Assembly (NCBI GenBank): GCA_040220135.1
Contig: JAVJTT010000020.1
Coordinates: forward strand, 310,001-374,000
DNA length: 64,000 bases
Direction of reading: 5' to 3'
DNA from: CAJXMH01 sp040220135
GTDB taxonomy: Bacteria > Bacteroidota > Bacteroidia > Flavobacteriales_E > Vicingaceae
Shown: positions 33,613-41,854 of the stretch, piece by piece
Position numbering within the stretch: the stretch's first letter is position 1
Layout of the letters: every line of letters begins with the position of its first letter
Notes under the pieces: generated by a model
Databases searched by the model: none
What the model was told of the DNA's origin: nothing
The model's input: the letters and a program-made list of their open reading frames with translations, nothing else
Program-made: the position numbers and the translations under genes

Positions 33613-34419
33613 ATGGATATAACAGAGGATATCGTTTTTCTATATTTACCCAAAACTGGGAGTACATTTACTTATAATGCACTGAGAACCGTAAAAAAAA
33701 ACATACAATTTGATTTCTTATACCGATTGAAAAGTGGAGCTAAAATGCTAAAATTGAAGGAGTTTAGTCATTACAACGTGTACTTTAAACATCAGCCAAA
33801 AGTTAAGGAGCATCATGGAACTTACCACCAAATTCCGATGAAGTTTTTAGATGATAATCATGAAGTGGTTAGTATAATAAGGAATCCATTTGAAAATTAC
33901 TTATCCCAATATCATTACGGGGTATTTAAGTCCTTGCCTAAACAGTTTGAAGGTTTGAAAGAGAAGTTGATTTATTCTTTACCTGAGTTTCCTAAGATTA
34001 GTTTTGAAGAATTTATTATCGATTATACAAAGACCTTCCTAGAATTAGAATACGATTCGCATCAAATTGAATTTAAAAACAGAATTGGTGTCTTAAGTTA
34101 TCAATACATCCATTTTTTTGCTAAAGAACCTTTAAAATTTATTAAGATTTTAAACCACAATAAGGTAGAAGAATTAAATTTGTCAAACTATTTTTATCCG
34201 GTTCGTTTTCTTTACAACGAAAATTTAAATCATATGCTTTATGAGCTGCTAAAGGAAAAAGGCTATCAAGACAAGCATATAGAGTTTATCAAAGGTGCTG
34301 AAAAGAAGAACGTATCAAAAAAGAGTATTGAATATGAAAGCTTACTTACTGATAAATTGAAGAATTACATTTTAGAAAAGGAAGCTTTGTTGTTTAAGCT
34401 GTTTCCACATTACACTTAA
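33613..34419 (+). CDS. Sulfotransferase family protein
   Basis: The 268-residue protein shows the two sites for PAPS: LPKTGSTFTYNAL (residues about 12-24, 5'-phosphosulfate loop) and VVSIIRNPFENYLSQYHYG (about 86-104, 3'-phosphate site). Overall it resembles carbohydrate sulfotransferases that transfer sulfate to a sugar hydroxyl. The location inside the polysaccharide locus suggests the exported glycan is sulfated, either before flipping or as a repeat unit. No signal peptide is present, consistent with cytoplasmic PAPS use. A second, more divergent relative is at 46687. Confidence 0.8.
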   Translation: MDITEDIVFLYLPKTGSTFTYNALRTVKKNIQFDFLYRLKSGAKMLKLKEFSHYNVYFKHQPKVKEHHGTYHQIPMKFLDDNHEVVSIIRNPFENYLSQYHYGVFKSLPKQFEGLKEKLIYSLPEFPKISFEEFIIDYTKTFLELEYDSHQIEFKNRIGVLSYQYIHFFAKEPLKFIKILNHNKVEELNLSNYFYPVRFLYNENLNHMLYELLKEKGYQDKHIEFIKGAEKKNVSKKSIEYESLLTDKLKNYILEKEALLFKLFPHYT

Positions 34420-34429
34420 ATTTGAATTC

Positions 34430-35512
34430 ATGATACCGGTTACAAAACCTTATTTACCTGACAAAGAAAAATACCTAGATTACGTTTCTTCAATCTATCA
34501 GCGTCAGTGGTTGACCAACAATGGGCCATTGGTGATGGAGTTAGAAAATAAAATTAAAGAATTCCTTAAGGTCCAAAATTTACTTTTTGTTGCTAATGGA
34601 ACAGTCGCTTTGCAAATTGCTATTAAAGCTTTGGATTTAGAAGGAGAAATTATAACGACCCCCTTTTCTTATGTAGCTACCACTAGCAGTATTGTTTGGG
34701 AAGGTTGTGAGCCGGTGTTTGTGGATATTGATGACAGCACCTTGAATATTGATCCCGAAAAAATAGAAGCTTCCATCACAGAAAGAACTTCAGCTATTTT
34801 GGCTACTCATTGTTTTGGGAATGCTTGTGATATTGAAGCCATAGATATAATTGCAAAAAAGCATGACTTGAAAGTAATTTACGATGCCGCGCATTGCTTT
34901 GGCACCCAATACAAGGGGAAAAGTGTTTTTGAGTATGGCGATATTTCCACCTGTAGTTTACATGCTACCAAGCTGATGCATTCAGTTGAAGGAGGCTTGG
35001 TTTTTACTAATGATGCGGAGCTGCTTGAACGCATGTTTTACATGCGTAACTTTGGGCATGATGGCCCCGAGAAATTTGACGGAGTAGGGATTAACGGCAA
35101 GAATTCAGAGTTTCATGCCGCAATGGGTATATGCGTTTTACAAGATGTTGCAGATATTTTAGCTAAAAGAAAAAACCAAGGCTTAATCTATAAAAAGTTA
35201 CTCAAAACGAGTGGGTTAAAATTTTTGCAAATTCAAGACGGTTGTGAGTTTAACTATGCCTACTTTCCTGTTTTATTTGAAAGTGAATCTCTTTCACTAG
35301 ATGTAAAGCAAATGCTTGGAAAGTTAAATATATATCCAAGAAGGTATTTTTATCCTTCTTTGAATCAATTGGAGTATGTAAAGGGAGAAGCTTGTTCGAT
35401 ATCAGAAGATGTTGCTTCCAGAATTCTATGCTTACCGGTATATTTTGATTTGGAAGAAGAACAACAAGAGGAAATTTGTAAAACAATTTTAAATGTGCTA
35501 GACATAGAATGA
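34430..35512 (+). CDS. DegT/DnrJ/EryC1-family sugar aminotransferase (VioA-like)
   Basis: The 360-residue PLP enzyme has the family blocks TKPYLPDKEKYLDYV, TNNGPLVMELE, NGTVALQIAIKAL, DAAHCFGTQYKGKSV and the PLP-lysine site SLHATKLMHSVEGG. It transfers an amino group from glutamate to a nucleotide-linked keto sugar. The formyltransferase at 37803 suggests the product is dTDP-4-amino-4,6-dideoxyglucose made from dTDP-4-keto-6-deoxyglucose. RmlA and RmlB, needed to make that substrate, are not in the window. Its TGA overlaps the start of the next gene. Confidence 0.85.
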   Translation: MIPVTKPYLPDKEKYLDYVSSIYQRQWLTNNGPLVMELENKIKEFLKVQNLLFVANGTVALQIAIKALDLEGEIITTPFSYVATTSSIVWEGCEPVFVDIDDSTLNIDPEKIEASITERTSAILATHCFGNACDIEAIDIIAKKHDLKVIYDAAHCFGTQYKGKSVFEYGDISTCSLHATKLMHSVEGGLVFTNDAELLERMFYMRNFGHDGPEKFDGVGINGKNSEFHAAMGICVLQDVADILAKRKNQGLIYKKLLKTSGLKFLQIQDGCEFNYAYFPVLFESESLSLDVKQMLGKLNIYPRRYFYPSLNQLEYVKGEACSISEDVASRILCLPVYFDLEEEQQEEICKTILNVLDIE

Positions 35513-36213
35513 TGAAAGTCGCAATTGTCCAGCCATATACATTTCCATATTTAGGTTATTTTCAGCTAATAAAAGCAGTAGACTATTTTGTGCTCTATGA
35601 TGATGTCAACTTTATAAAAAAAGGTTGGATCCACCGTAACCGAATATTAAATAATGATTCAGACCAAATGTTTAGTCTACCTCTGCGAAAAGCCTCTCAG
35701 AACAAACTGATCAATGAAATAGATCTTGCTATTGATGAAAAGTGGAAAGCCTCATTTTTTAAAACGTTAAGACACAATTATCATAAGGCACCTTATTTTG
35801 AAGAAACTTATGCTATGGTAGAAGATGTTTTCAAGGAGACTGATTTAAAAATTTCGCAGCTTGCCTTTAAAAGTATTAAAGCAAGTTGTCACAAATTGGG
35901 TATTAAGACTGAACTAATTAAAAGCTCAGAAAAATTTGGCGATAGCATTGAGCATAAACGAGCTGATAGGCTAATTATTATAACAAAAAGCCTTGAAGCT
36001 GAAGCTTATATTAATCCTCAAAATGGAAAGACCTTGTACGATAAAAATTACTTTTCCGATAGGGGAGTTCAATTGTATTTTTTATCGCCAAAATTTACAC
36101 CTTATAAACAATATGGTTGGCAATTTAAACCTGGACTTTCTATTATTGATGTGTTCATGTTTAATACATCTGATAAGATTATAGAAATGCTAGAACAATA
36201 CAGTTTAACTTAG
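35509..36213 (+). CDS. WbqC-like family protein
   Basis: The 234-residue protein begins MMKVAIVQPYTFPYLGYFQLI, then VDYFVLYDDVNFIKKGWIHRNRI, the defining start of WbqC-like proteins. They are common in O-antigen and capsule loci and are suspected to be acyl- or aminoacyl-transfer-related or to act on amino sugars, but the reaction is not established. It overlaps the aminotransferase stop by four bases (ATGA), so the two products may act on the same amino sugar. Cytoplasmic. Confidence 0.85.
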   Translation: MMKVAIVQPYTFPYLGYFQLIKAVDYFVLYDDVNFIKKGWIHRNRILNNDSDQMFSLPLRKASQNKLINEIDLAIDEKWKASFFKTLRHNYHKAPYFEETYAMVEDVFKETDLKISQLAFKSIKASCHKLGIKTELIKSSEKFGDSIEHKRADRLIIITKSLEAEAYINPQNGKTLYDKNYFSDRGVQLYFLSPKFTPYKQYGWQFKPGLSIIDVFMFNTSDKIIEMLEQYSLT

Positions 36214-36217
36214 GTAT

Positions 36218-36613
36218 ATGAAATCTGAAATATTACAATTATTAAATGATTATCAAGTAGACTTGAATCTTAAGGACACAAATACATATTTTGAAAAGCT
36301 TCAGAAGCTTGCTAGAATTATTACCTTTTACGATCAACGCTTAAAAGGATTTATAGCATACTATTGTAATGATGAAAAGAAAGATTTAGCCTTCATAAGT
36401 ATGATAATCGTAGATCGAAACTCTATTGGTCAAAAGATTGGAAGGACGTTATTAAATTCAGCACTCTCAAATATGAGTTACTCAGGTTTTTTAAAATGCA
36501 GATTGGAAGTTTTAGCTCATAATATTAATGCAATAGGGTTTTATGAAAAGCAAGGATTTCAAAAAATTGAAATTGAGGGAGAAGTTCTAGTTATGGAGAA
36601 ACTACTCAACTAA
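36218..36613 (+). CDS. GNAT family N-acetyltransferase
   Basis: The 131-residue protein has a GNAT core: IAYYCNDEKKDLAFISMIIVD, the acetyl-CoA loop DRNSIGQKIGRTLL (a Q/R-x-x-G-x-G/A variant), and the ending LEVLAHNINAIGFYEKQGFQKI, typical of RimI/WecD-like enzymes. It lies 4 bases after the WbqC-like gene. In this setting it may acylate the amino group of a nucleotide sugar or a lipid-linked amino sugar, but formylation of the amino group is already explained by the gene at 37803, so the target is uncertain. A 25-codon remnant-like ORF follows at 36616. Confidence 0.8.
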   Translation: MKSEILQLLNDYQVDLNLKDTNTYFEKLQKLARIITFYDQRLKGFIAYYCNDEKKDLAFISMIIVDRNSIGQKIGRTLLNSALSNMSYSGFLKCRLEVLAHNINAIGFYEKQGFQKIEIEGEVLVMEKLLN

Positions 36614-36792
36614 TTATGGAGGCTGTATTTACTAAGATTTATGGATATGAAAAGTTTATTTGTTTAAAGTTTGAAGTTTTGGTGATACAATAGGGGGCTT
36701 ATCCAGCAGAAATTGAATTGTTTATCACAACTCGCTCGCCAATTACAATTGACAATTTTTTAATTAACTAAATTACTTTTTTCTCATTACAG

Positions 36793-37755
36793 ATGATGAT
36801 TTCCATAATAATGATAACCTATGGTCATGAAAAATTTATTGGACAAGCAATTGAAGGAGTCTTAAAACAAGAAATTAGTTTTCCAATAGAATTAATCATT
36901 GCTGATGACTGCTCACCTGATGGCACAGAAACAATAGTACAATCTTACATTGAAAACCACCCTAACGGACATTGGGTTAAGTATACAAAACATGCTTTTA
37001 ACAAAGGGATAAATGAAAACTTTAAATGGGCCTTTGAGCTTTGCAAGGGAAAGTACATAGCCATGTGTGAAGGCGATGATTATTGGACTGACTCCCACAA
37101 ATTGCAAAAGCAAGTTGATTTTTTAGAAAACAACAAAGAGTTTAGTTTTTGCTTTCATGAAATAGATAAGATAAATTCTCAAGGTTCACTATTAAAGAGA
37201 GGAGAAAGTCCATCCAACTTGTTTTCTGAGGAAAGTAAGTTTTCTCCCAATAGAGTTTTAGCTTTTGGAATGTTTATAAATACTTGTAGTCTAGTATTTA
37301 GAAATTCTGATAACATTTTCAGAAACTATGGAAATTCGCCAAATTTACCCTTTGGGGATAAAACACTAGAGAAAATCTTAGCTTTGGAGGGTTGGGCGTA
37401 TTGTTTTCGTGAATCGATGGCAAATTACCGCATTAATGAGGAAAGTATAACACAGACTAAAAATTGGAAAGAATACGGTATCAAAAAAACTTGTCAAGAT
37501 CACATTGATCTCTATTGTTATTTAAAATCGTTAACCACAATAAACGAGCAACGTATAATAATTGATAGAGTTATTAGAAGGTATTCAGATAAGTATAAGT
37601 ATTTTAACCTATTGTGGTTTTTTGCTCCAAATTCTATTTGTTTAATATATATTTATTCAGATAAAAATATAGTTAAGTTTTTAAGGTATTACTATAGAGA
37701 GTTAGAAGAAGGCTTCAAAAGGTTTGTTGTGAAGTATATCTTCCGAAAAATTTAA
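36793..37755 (+). CDS. Family 2 glycosyltransferase, paralogue A
   Basis: The 320-residue GT2 enzyme starts SIIMITYGHEKFIGQAIEG, carries ELIIADDCSPDGTETIV and the metal-binding EGDDYWTDSHKLQ (DxD-like). The C-terminal half is shorter and helical. It uses a nucleotide sugar to extend a lipid-linked glycan on the cytoplasmic face; donor unknown. Its first 115 residues are closely similar to those of the enzyme at 38570, and the formyltransferase lies between them. The ATG at 36793 opens with Met-Met; a 179-base gap precedes it. Confidence 0.88.
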   Translation: MMISIIMITYGHEKFIGQAIEGVLKQEISFPIELIIADDCSPDGTETIVQSYIENHPNGHWVKYTKHAFNKGINENFKWAFELCKGKYIAMCEGDDYWTDSHKLQKQVDFLENNKEFSFCFHEIDKINSQGSLLKRGESPSNLFSEESKFSPNRVLAFGMFINTCSLVFRNSDNIFRNYGNSPNLPFGDKTLEKILALEGWAYCFRESMANYRINEESITQTKNWKEYGIKKTCQDHIDLYCYLKSLTTINEQRIIIDRVIRRYSDKYKYFNLLWFFAPNSICLIYIYSDKNIVKFLRYYYRELEEGFKRFVVKYIFRKI

Positions 37756-37802
37756 AATCACAATACCGAATGATCAGCTTCAATATATTAAAATAGACAC
37801 GA

Positions 37803-38543
37803 ATGAAAAAAATACTCTTACTGACCGATAATGAAGAGTTGTTAACACGATTCAAAAGTTTGATTCGAGAAAAGGGCCTTTCAGAGAGCTCAAGCTACGA
37901 ATTTGAATACTGTTTCAGTCCTCAAAATAAGGTGTTTATAGAAAAGTATCGAACGGTTAAATGGATTCGACCCTTAAATGTAAAAAATGAAGTAGATTTC
38001 TTATCTGAAACCTACGACCTGATTATTTCGCTGCACTGTAAACAAATATTTCCGGCTGCTTTAGTGAATAAAGTAAGGTGCATCAACATTCACCCCGGTT
38101 TAAACCCTCATAACCGCGGCTGGTACCCGCAGGTTTTTTCAATTTTAAATGGCTTGCCAGCTGGTGCAACTATTCATGAGATTGATGAAGATTTAGATCA
38201 TGGCCCTGTTATATGCCAAAAGGAAGTAAAGGTAGAAAGTTGGGATACCTCAATTACGGTTTATAATAAAGTACTTGATGTTGAGTTAGACCTATTGAAT
38301 CAAAAAATAATAGCGATTCTCAATGGAACCTATAAGACTTTTACGGTAGGAGAAGGAAATTTGAATTTGAAGAAAGACTTTAATAGTCTTTGCAAGCTTA
38401 ATTTAGATGAAAAGGATACTTTTAGAAACCACATTAACCGTTTACGTGCCTTAACTCATGGTGACTATTCAAATGCCTTTTTTATTGATGAGGAAGGAAA
38501 CAAGGTACACTTAAAAATCCAATTGGATAGAACAAATAACTAA
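37803..38543 (+). CDS. vioF: dTDP-4-amino-4,6-dideoxyglucose N-formyltransferase
   Basis: The 246-residue protein has the formyltransferase active site: Asn95 and His97 in CINIHPGLNPHNRGWYPQ and Asp132 in DEDLDHGPVI. The phrase NRGWYPQVFSILNG is characteristic of VioF/QdtF-type enzymes, which use N10-formyl-tetrahydrofolate to formylate the 4-amino group of dTDP-4-amino-4,6-dideoxyglucose (Qui4N), giving Qui4NFo. It pairs with the VioA-like aminotransferase at 34430. Cytoplasmic. The two flanking glycosyltransferase paralogues are good candidates for transfer of the product. Confidence 0.88.
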   Translation: MKKILLLTDNEELLTRFKSLIREKGLSESSSYEFEYCFSPQNKVFIEKYRTVKWIRPLNVKNEVDFLSETYDLIISLHCKQIFPAALVNKVRCINIHPGLNPHNRGWYPQVFSILNGLPAGATIHEIDEDLDHGPVICQKEVKVESWDTSITVYNKVLDVELDLLNQKIIAILNGTYKTFTVGEGNLNLKKDFNSLCKLNLDEKDTFRNHINRLRALTHGDYSNAFFIDEEGNKVHLKIQLDRTNN

Positions 38544-38569
38544 GGATGAAGAATTCTCTAAGCAAGTAA

Positions 38570-39472
38570 ATGAAGAAGGGAAACGAAATAATGGTTTCTG
38601 TGGCCATGATTACTTATATGCACGAGCATATTCTTGAAGAAGCCATTAACAGTGTGCTCATGCAAGAGTGTGACTTTGAAGTTGAACTGATTATTGCTGA
38701 TGATTGCTCACCGGATAATACAGAAGCAATCGTGAAACAAATTATAAGAAGTCACCCGAATGGCCATTGGATCAAATATACCAGACACAGAAATAACACA
38801 GGAGTTGCAGCCAATTTTGCCTGGTCAATGCTTGCGGGTAAAGGAAAATACATTGCCATTTGTGAGGGAGATGATTATTGGATAGATTCAAAAAAATTGC
38901 AAAATCAAGTTGATTTCTTAGAAAGGAATTCTAATTATTCAATGACTTGTCATGCAACAAACGAAGTAGACGAGAGTGGTAAAGTATTTAAGGTTGCCAA
39001 TAGAGAAGAAGAAGTGATAGATTTAGCTACCGTATTTAAAGAGGGGTGGTTTATTCGAACAGCTTCCATGGTCTTTAGAAAAAGCTGTATAGAGAGAGGT
39101 TTCCCTGATTTCTTTTATTCAGCGTACTCCACTGATTACATACTACAAATTCTAATTTTAATGCACGGGGATTGCTACTATATGGCAGGAATTATGAGTG
39201 CTTATAGAAGACACCCCGGAGGAGTGACTAATTCATCAAACGAAATTAGACTAAAAAGGCTACTACAAAAAGTAAAGCTACTTGACAGATTAGACGAATA
39301 CACCAAACTTGAATATTCAGTTGAAATTAAAAGTCAGAAATCCAATATTGGAAGAGCCATAAGTTGGAACTTATTAAAGTATCCAAAACTTTTATCTACC
39401 ATAAGTTTAAAAGAATTAGTTAAGTATTTATTTTCCTTCGATACTCTTAGAATGTTAAGCAAAAGAATCTGA
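38570..39472 (+). CDS. Family 2 glycosyltransferase, paralogue B
   Basis: The 300-residue GT2 enzyme has VSVAMITYMHEHILEEAI, ELIIADDCSPDNTEAIV and EGDDYWIDSKKLQ, nearly matching paralogue A at 36793 through its catalytic half. The first in-frame ATG at 38570 adds MKKGNEI; the ATG at 38591 fits the alignment with paralogue A better and has a purine-rich AAGAAGGGA about 10 bases before it, so the shorter form is possible. It follows the formyltransferase after 26 bases. The last 100 residues, with YRRHPGGVTNSSNEIRLKRL, differ more from A, as expected for an altered acceptor site. Donor sugar unknown. Confidence 0.88.
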   Translation: MKKGNEIMVSVAMITYMHEHILEEAINSVLMQECDFEVELIIADDCSPDNTEAIVKQIIRSHPNGHWIKYTRHRNNTGVAANFAWSMLAGKGKYIAICEGDDYWIDSKKLQNQVDFLERNSNYSMTCHATNEVDESGKVFKVANREEEVIDLATVFKEGWFIRTASMVFRKSCIERGFPDFFYSAYSTDYILQILILMHGDCYYMAGIMSAYRRHPGGVTNSSNEIRLKRLLQKVKLLDRLDEYTKLEYSVEIKSQKSNIGRAISWNLLKYPKLLSTISLKELVKYLFSFDTLRMLSKRI

Positions 39473-39539
39473 ATTTTGAGAAGTGGGTTTTGACTTTTTA
39501 AAGTTATCCTTCAATCATAAGTTTAAATATAACTCATGA

Positions 39540-40718
39540 ATGTCATCAGTTCCAGAAATAAAAGTAATTGTTAGTTGCTCAACCAAGTTTCATGCCTTTG
39601 CACTTGCAGAACAAATGGAAAAGCACTGCATACTTGAATGTTTTTTTACTTCTTACTCATCGATTAAAAACCCAATTGCCAAACATTTTATTTCGAGAAG
39701 GGATAGAGAAAAAATAGCACCTCAAAATATTGCAACCAACCTTTTAATTGCAGTTGGAATCAAGCTGTATAAGAACCCATTTTTTTGGAATAGTCTGTTT
39801 GACCGTTGGGTCGCTCGTCAAATAAAACACAGTTCGGCAGATATATTTATCGGTTGGAGTGGCATGTCTGAGTATAGCATTCGGGCCGCAAAGAAGAAAG
39901 GAATGTTGACCATACTAGAGCGTGGTTCGTCTCACATTAGCTATCAAAATGAAGTTTTGAAGGACGAATACAAGCGATTTGGAATTGATTTTAGTATTCA
40001 AAAAGAGAAAATCGAGAAGGAAGTAATTGAATATCAAGCTTGTGACTTTATTTCTATTGCTTCAACTTTTGTTCAGCGATCTTTTATTAAAAAAGGGGTA
40101 GATCGGCAAAAGCTGATACTTAATCCTTATGGCGCAAGTAATGACTTTAGGTATATAAAGCACGATTTCGAATCTGGAAAGTTTATTGTACTTTTTTTTG
40201 GAGGACTGATGATTAGAAAAGGACTAGTGTATCTTTTTGAAGCTCTAAATAAGCTCAATGTACCAAAGAGCGAGTACGAAGTGTGGTTTATTGGTGGAGT
40301 TAAAGAAGAAATTAAAAGCCTTATTGAAGAATACAAAAGAGAGAATTGGGTATTTAAAGGTCACGTTGAACCTCAAAATCTTGCACCTTTATTATCCCAT
40401 GGCAGCGTGGGTATTGTTCCTTCTATTGAAGATGGCTTCGGAATGGTAGTACCTCAGCTTTTGGCTTGCAAAGTGCCAGTAATTGTAACTGAAAATACTG
40501 GCTCATCTGATCTAATTATAGAGGGAAAAAATGGTTTTATTATTCCGATCAGGGACCACAAAGCTATCAAGAAGCTAATACTTGAATTATACAATAAGCC
40601 CAATAAGCTTAAAGAACTGAAGGCTTTCATTGCAAATAATCCGATTGACCTTTCTTGGGACGCCTATGGAGAACGATATATTTCACAAATTAGAAAGTTG
40701 GTAAAAACATCCAAATGA
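39540..40718 (+). CDS. Family 4-type glycosyltransferase
   Basis: The 392-residue GT-B enzyme has a C-terminal donor-binding domain with FGGLMIRKGLVYLFEALNKL, FKGHVEPQNLAPLLSHGSVGIVP and SIEDGFGMVVPQLLACKVPV, the E-x7-E region of retaining GT4 enzymes. The N-terminal domain (IKVIVSCSTKFHAFALAEQM) resembles that of the protein at 42982. It adds a sugar to the growing lipid-linked unit; the donor is unknown. The next gene overlaps it by 4 bases. Confidence 0.87.
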   Translation: MSSVPEIKVIVSCSTKFHAFALAEQMEKHCILECFFTSYSSIKNPIAKHFISRRDREKIAPQNIATNLLIAVGIKLYKNPFFWNSLFDRWVARQIKHSSADIFIGWSGMSEYSIRAAKKKGMLTILERGSSHISYQNEVLKDEYKRFGIDFSIQKEKIEKEVIEYQACDFISIASTFVQRSFIKKGVDRQKLILNPYGASNDFRYIKHDFESGKFIVLFFGGLMIRKGLVYLFEALNKLNVPKSEYEVWFIGGVKEEIKSLIEEYKRENWVFKGHVEPQNLAPLLSHGSVGIVPSIEDGFGMVVPQLLACKVPVIVTENTGSSDLIIEGKNGFIIPIRDHKAIKKLILELYNKPNKLKELKAFIANNPIDLSWDAYGERYISQIRKLVKTSK

Positions 40719-41854
40719 AAGTGGTTTATTTTGTTAGCGTTAACTCTTTTCTTGGGTTACCTCCAGTAAAGCAATTGTTTAGTTTCTATAAATCGTCCTC
40801 TTACCAAAGTTTTTATACCATACAGTGCAACATCCAAAGTTTTGAAAACTTCTTTGATGAAAAGATAGTGTTTCAAAAAGAGGTTTTGTCTTTCAAAGAC
40901 TCAAAATCATTCAATAGTCAGAATGTTGGTCATAAAATTTACAAGTATTTCAAGTTTCTTTATTTATTTGGTTTTTATTTTTCATTTAGGCAGAAGAAGC
41001 CTAGTGTTATTCACACTATTGATCTCTTTGCTACTTTCATAGCAATTCTTTTCAAGAAAAAAAATACCACTTTAATTTACTTACAATACGAACTTTTTGA
41101 AGTCAAAAAGTTGAATCCCATAGATAAGCTACTATTCAAGTACATACAAAAGAACAGTGCAGAAATAGACTTAATTATTACACCTGAAAAGAATAGAACG
41201 GAATACCTGAAGAATATGTTATTTAATTCTTCTATTACAACTTTCTTGACTTTGCCGAATTCAAATAACAATCAAATTGAAATTGATGGGAAAGCAAGTT
41301 TAAATAGCAAAAACAAGACAATTGTAAGCCATATTGGAGCAGTAGGTCTGAATCATCACATAAAGTCCTATTTGGATGCTATTATGCAACTAAATAAGGA
41401 TAAATTTGAGTTTAGATTCATTGGATTGCTTACCAATGAAGTTATAGGGCTAATTGAAAGCTATCAGGCTGAGAATATCAAGATTATTGGACAAATAAAA
41501 CATAGTGAATTAAATCGGTATTACTTGGAGACAGACATAGGAGTTATACTTTATAAGGATGTTTCGCTGAACCACAGATTTTGTGCACCAAATAAGCTAT
41601 ATGAGTATTGGTCATATGGGATTCGGGTTATCGGTGATAAGTTACCAGGACTAGAATCCGTTTTCACTGATAAATGCTTAGGAGTAACTATTGATATGAG
41701 TGAACCTTCAGAAATTATATCTGCAATTGAAGATGTAAAACATGGGAATGAAGATAAAAGAATCACTCGAAATTATTTTAATAATTATCTGAAGCTAAAT
41801 CACTACTTAAATCAGTTAGCCTCTAAGCTATCAAAAAACACAAGTGGAAAATGA
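40715..41854 (+). CDS. GT-B fold glycosyltransferase, divergent
   Basis: The 379-residue protein has only a modest match to GT4 enzymes: a short Rossmann-like C-terminal half with SHIGAVGLNHHIKSYLDAI, KIIGQIKHSELNRYYLETDIG and FCAPNKLYEYWSYGIRVIGD (the usual acidic donor-site loop). The N-terminal half is rich in Phe, Lys and Tyr. It overlaps the previous gene and the wecB gene by four bases each. The assignment is by fold pattern and context; donor unknown. Confidence 0.75.
   Translation: MKVVYFVSVNSFLGLPPVKQLFSFYKSSSYQSFYTIQCNIQSFENFFDEKIVFQKEVLSFKDSKSFNSQNVGHKIYKYFKFLYLFGFYFSFRQKKPSVIHTIDLFATFIAILFKKKNTTLIYLQYELFEVKKLNPIDKLLFKYIQKNSAEIDLIITPEKNRTEYLKNMLFNSSITTFLTLPNSNNNQIEIDGKASLNSKNKTIVSHIGAVGLNHHIKSYLDAIMQLNKDKFEFRFIGLLTNEVIGLIESYQAENIKIIGQIKHSELNRYYLETDIGVILYKDVSLNHRFCAPNKLYEYWSYGIRVIGDKLPGLESVFTDKCLGVTIDMSEPSEIISAIEDVKHGNEDKRITRNYFNNYLKLNHYLNQLASKLSKNTSGK

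Noticed and set aside
40127..40336. Minus-strand ORF inside a glycosyltransferase gene
   Set aside because: Shadow frame within a conserved GT4 donor-binding domain.
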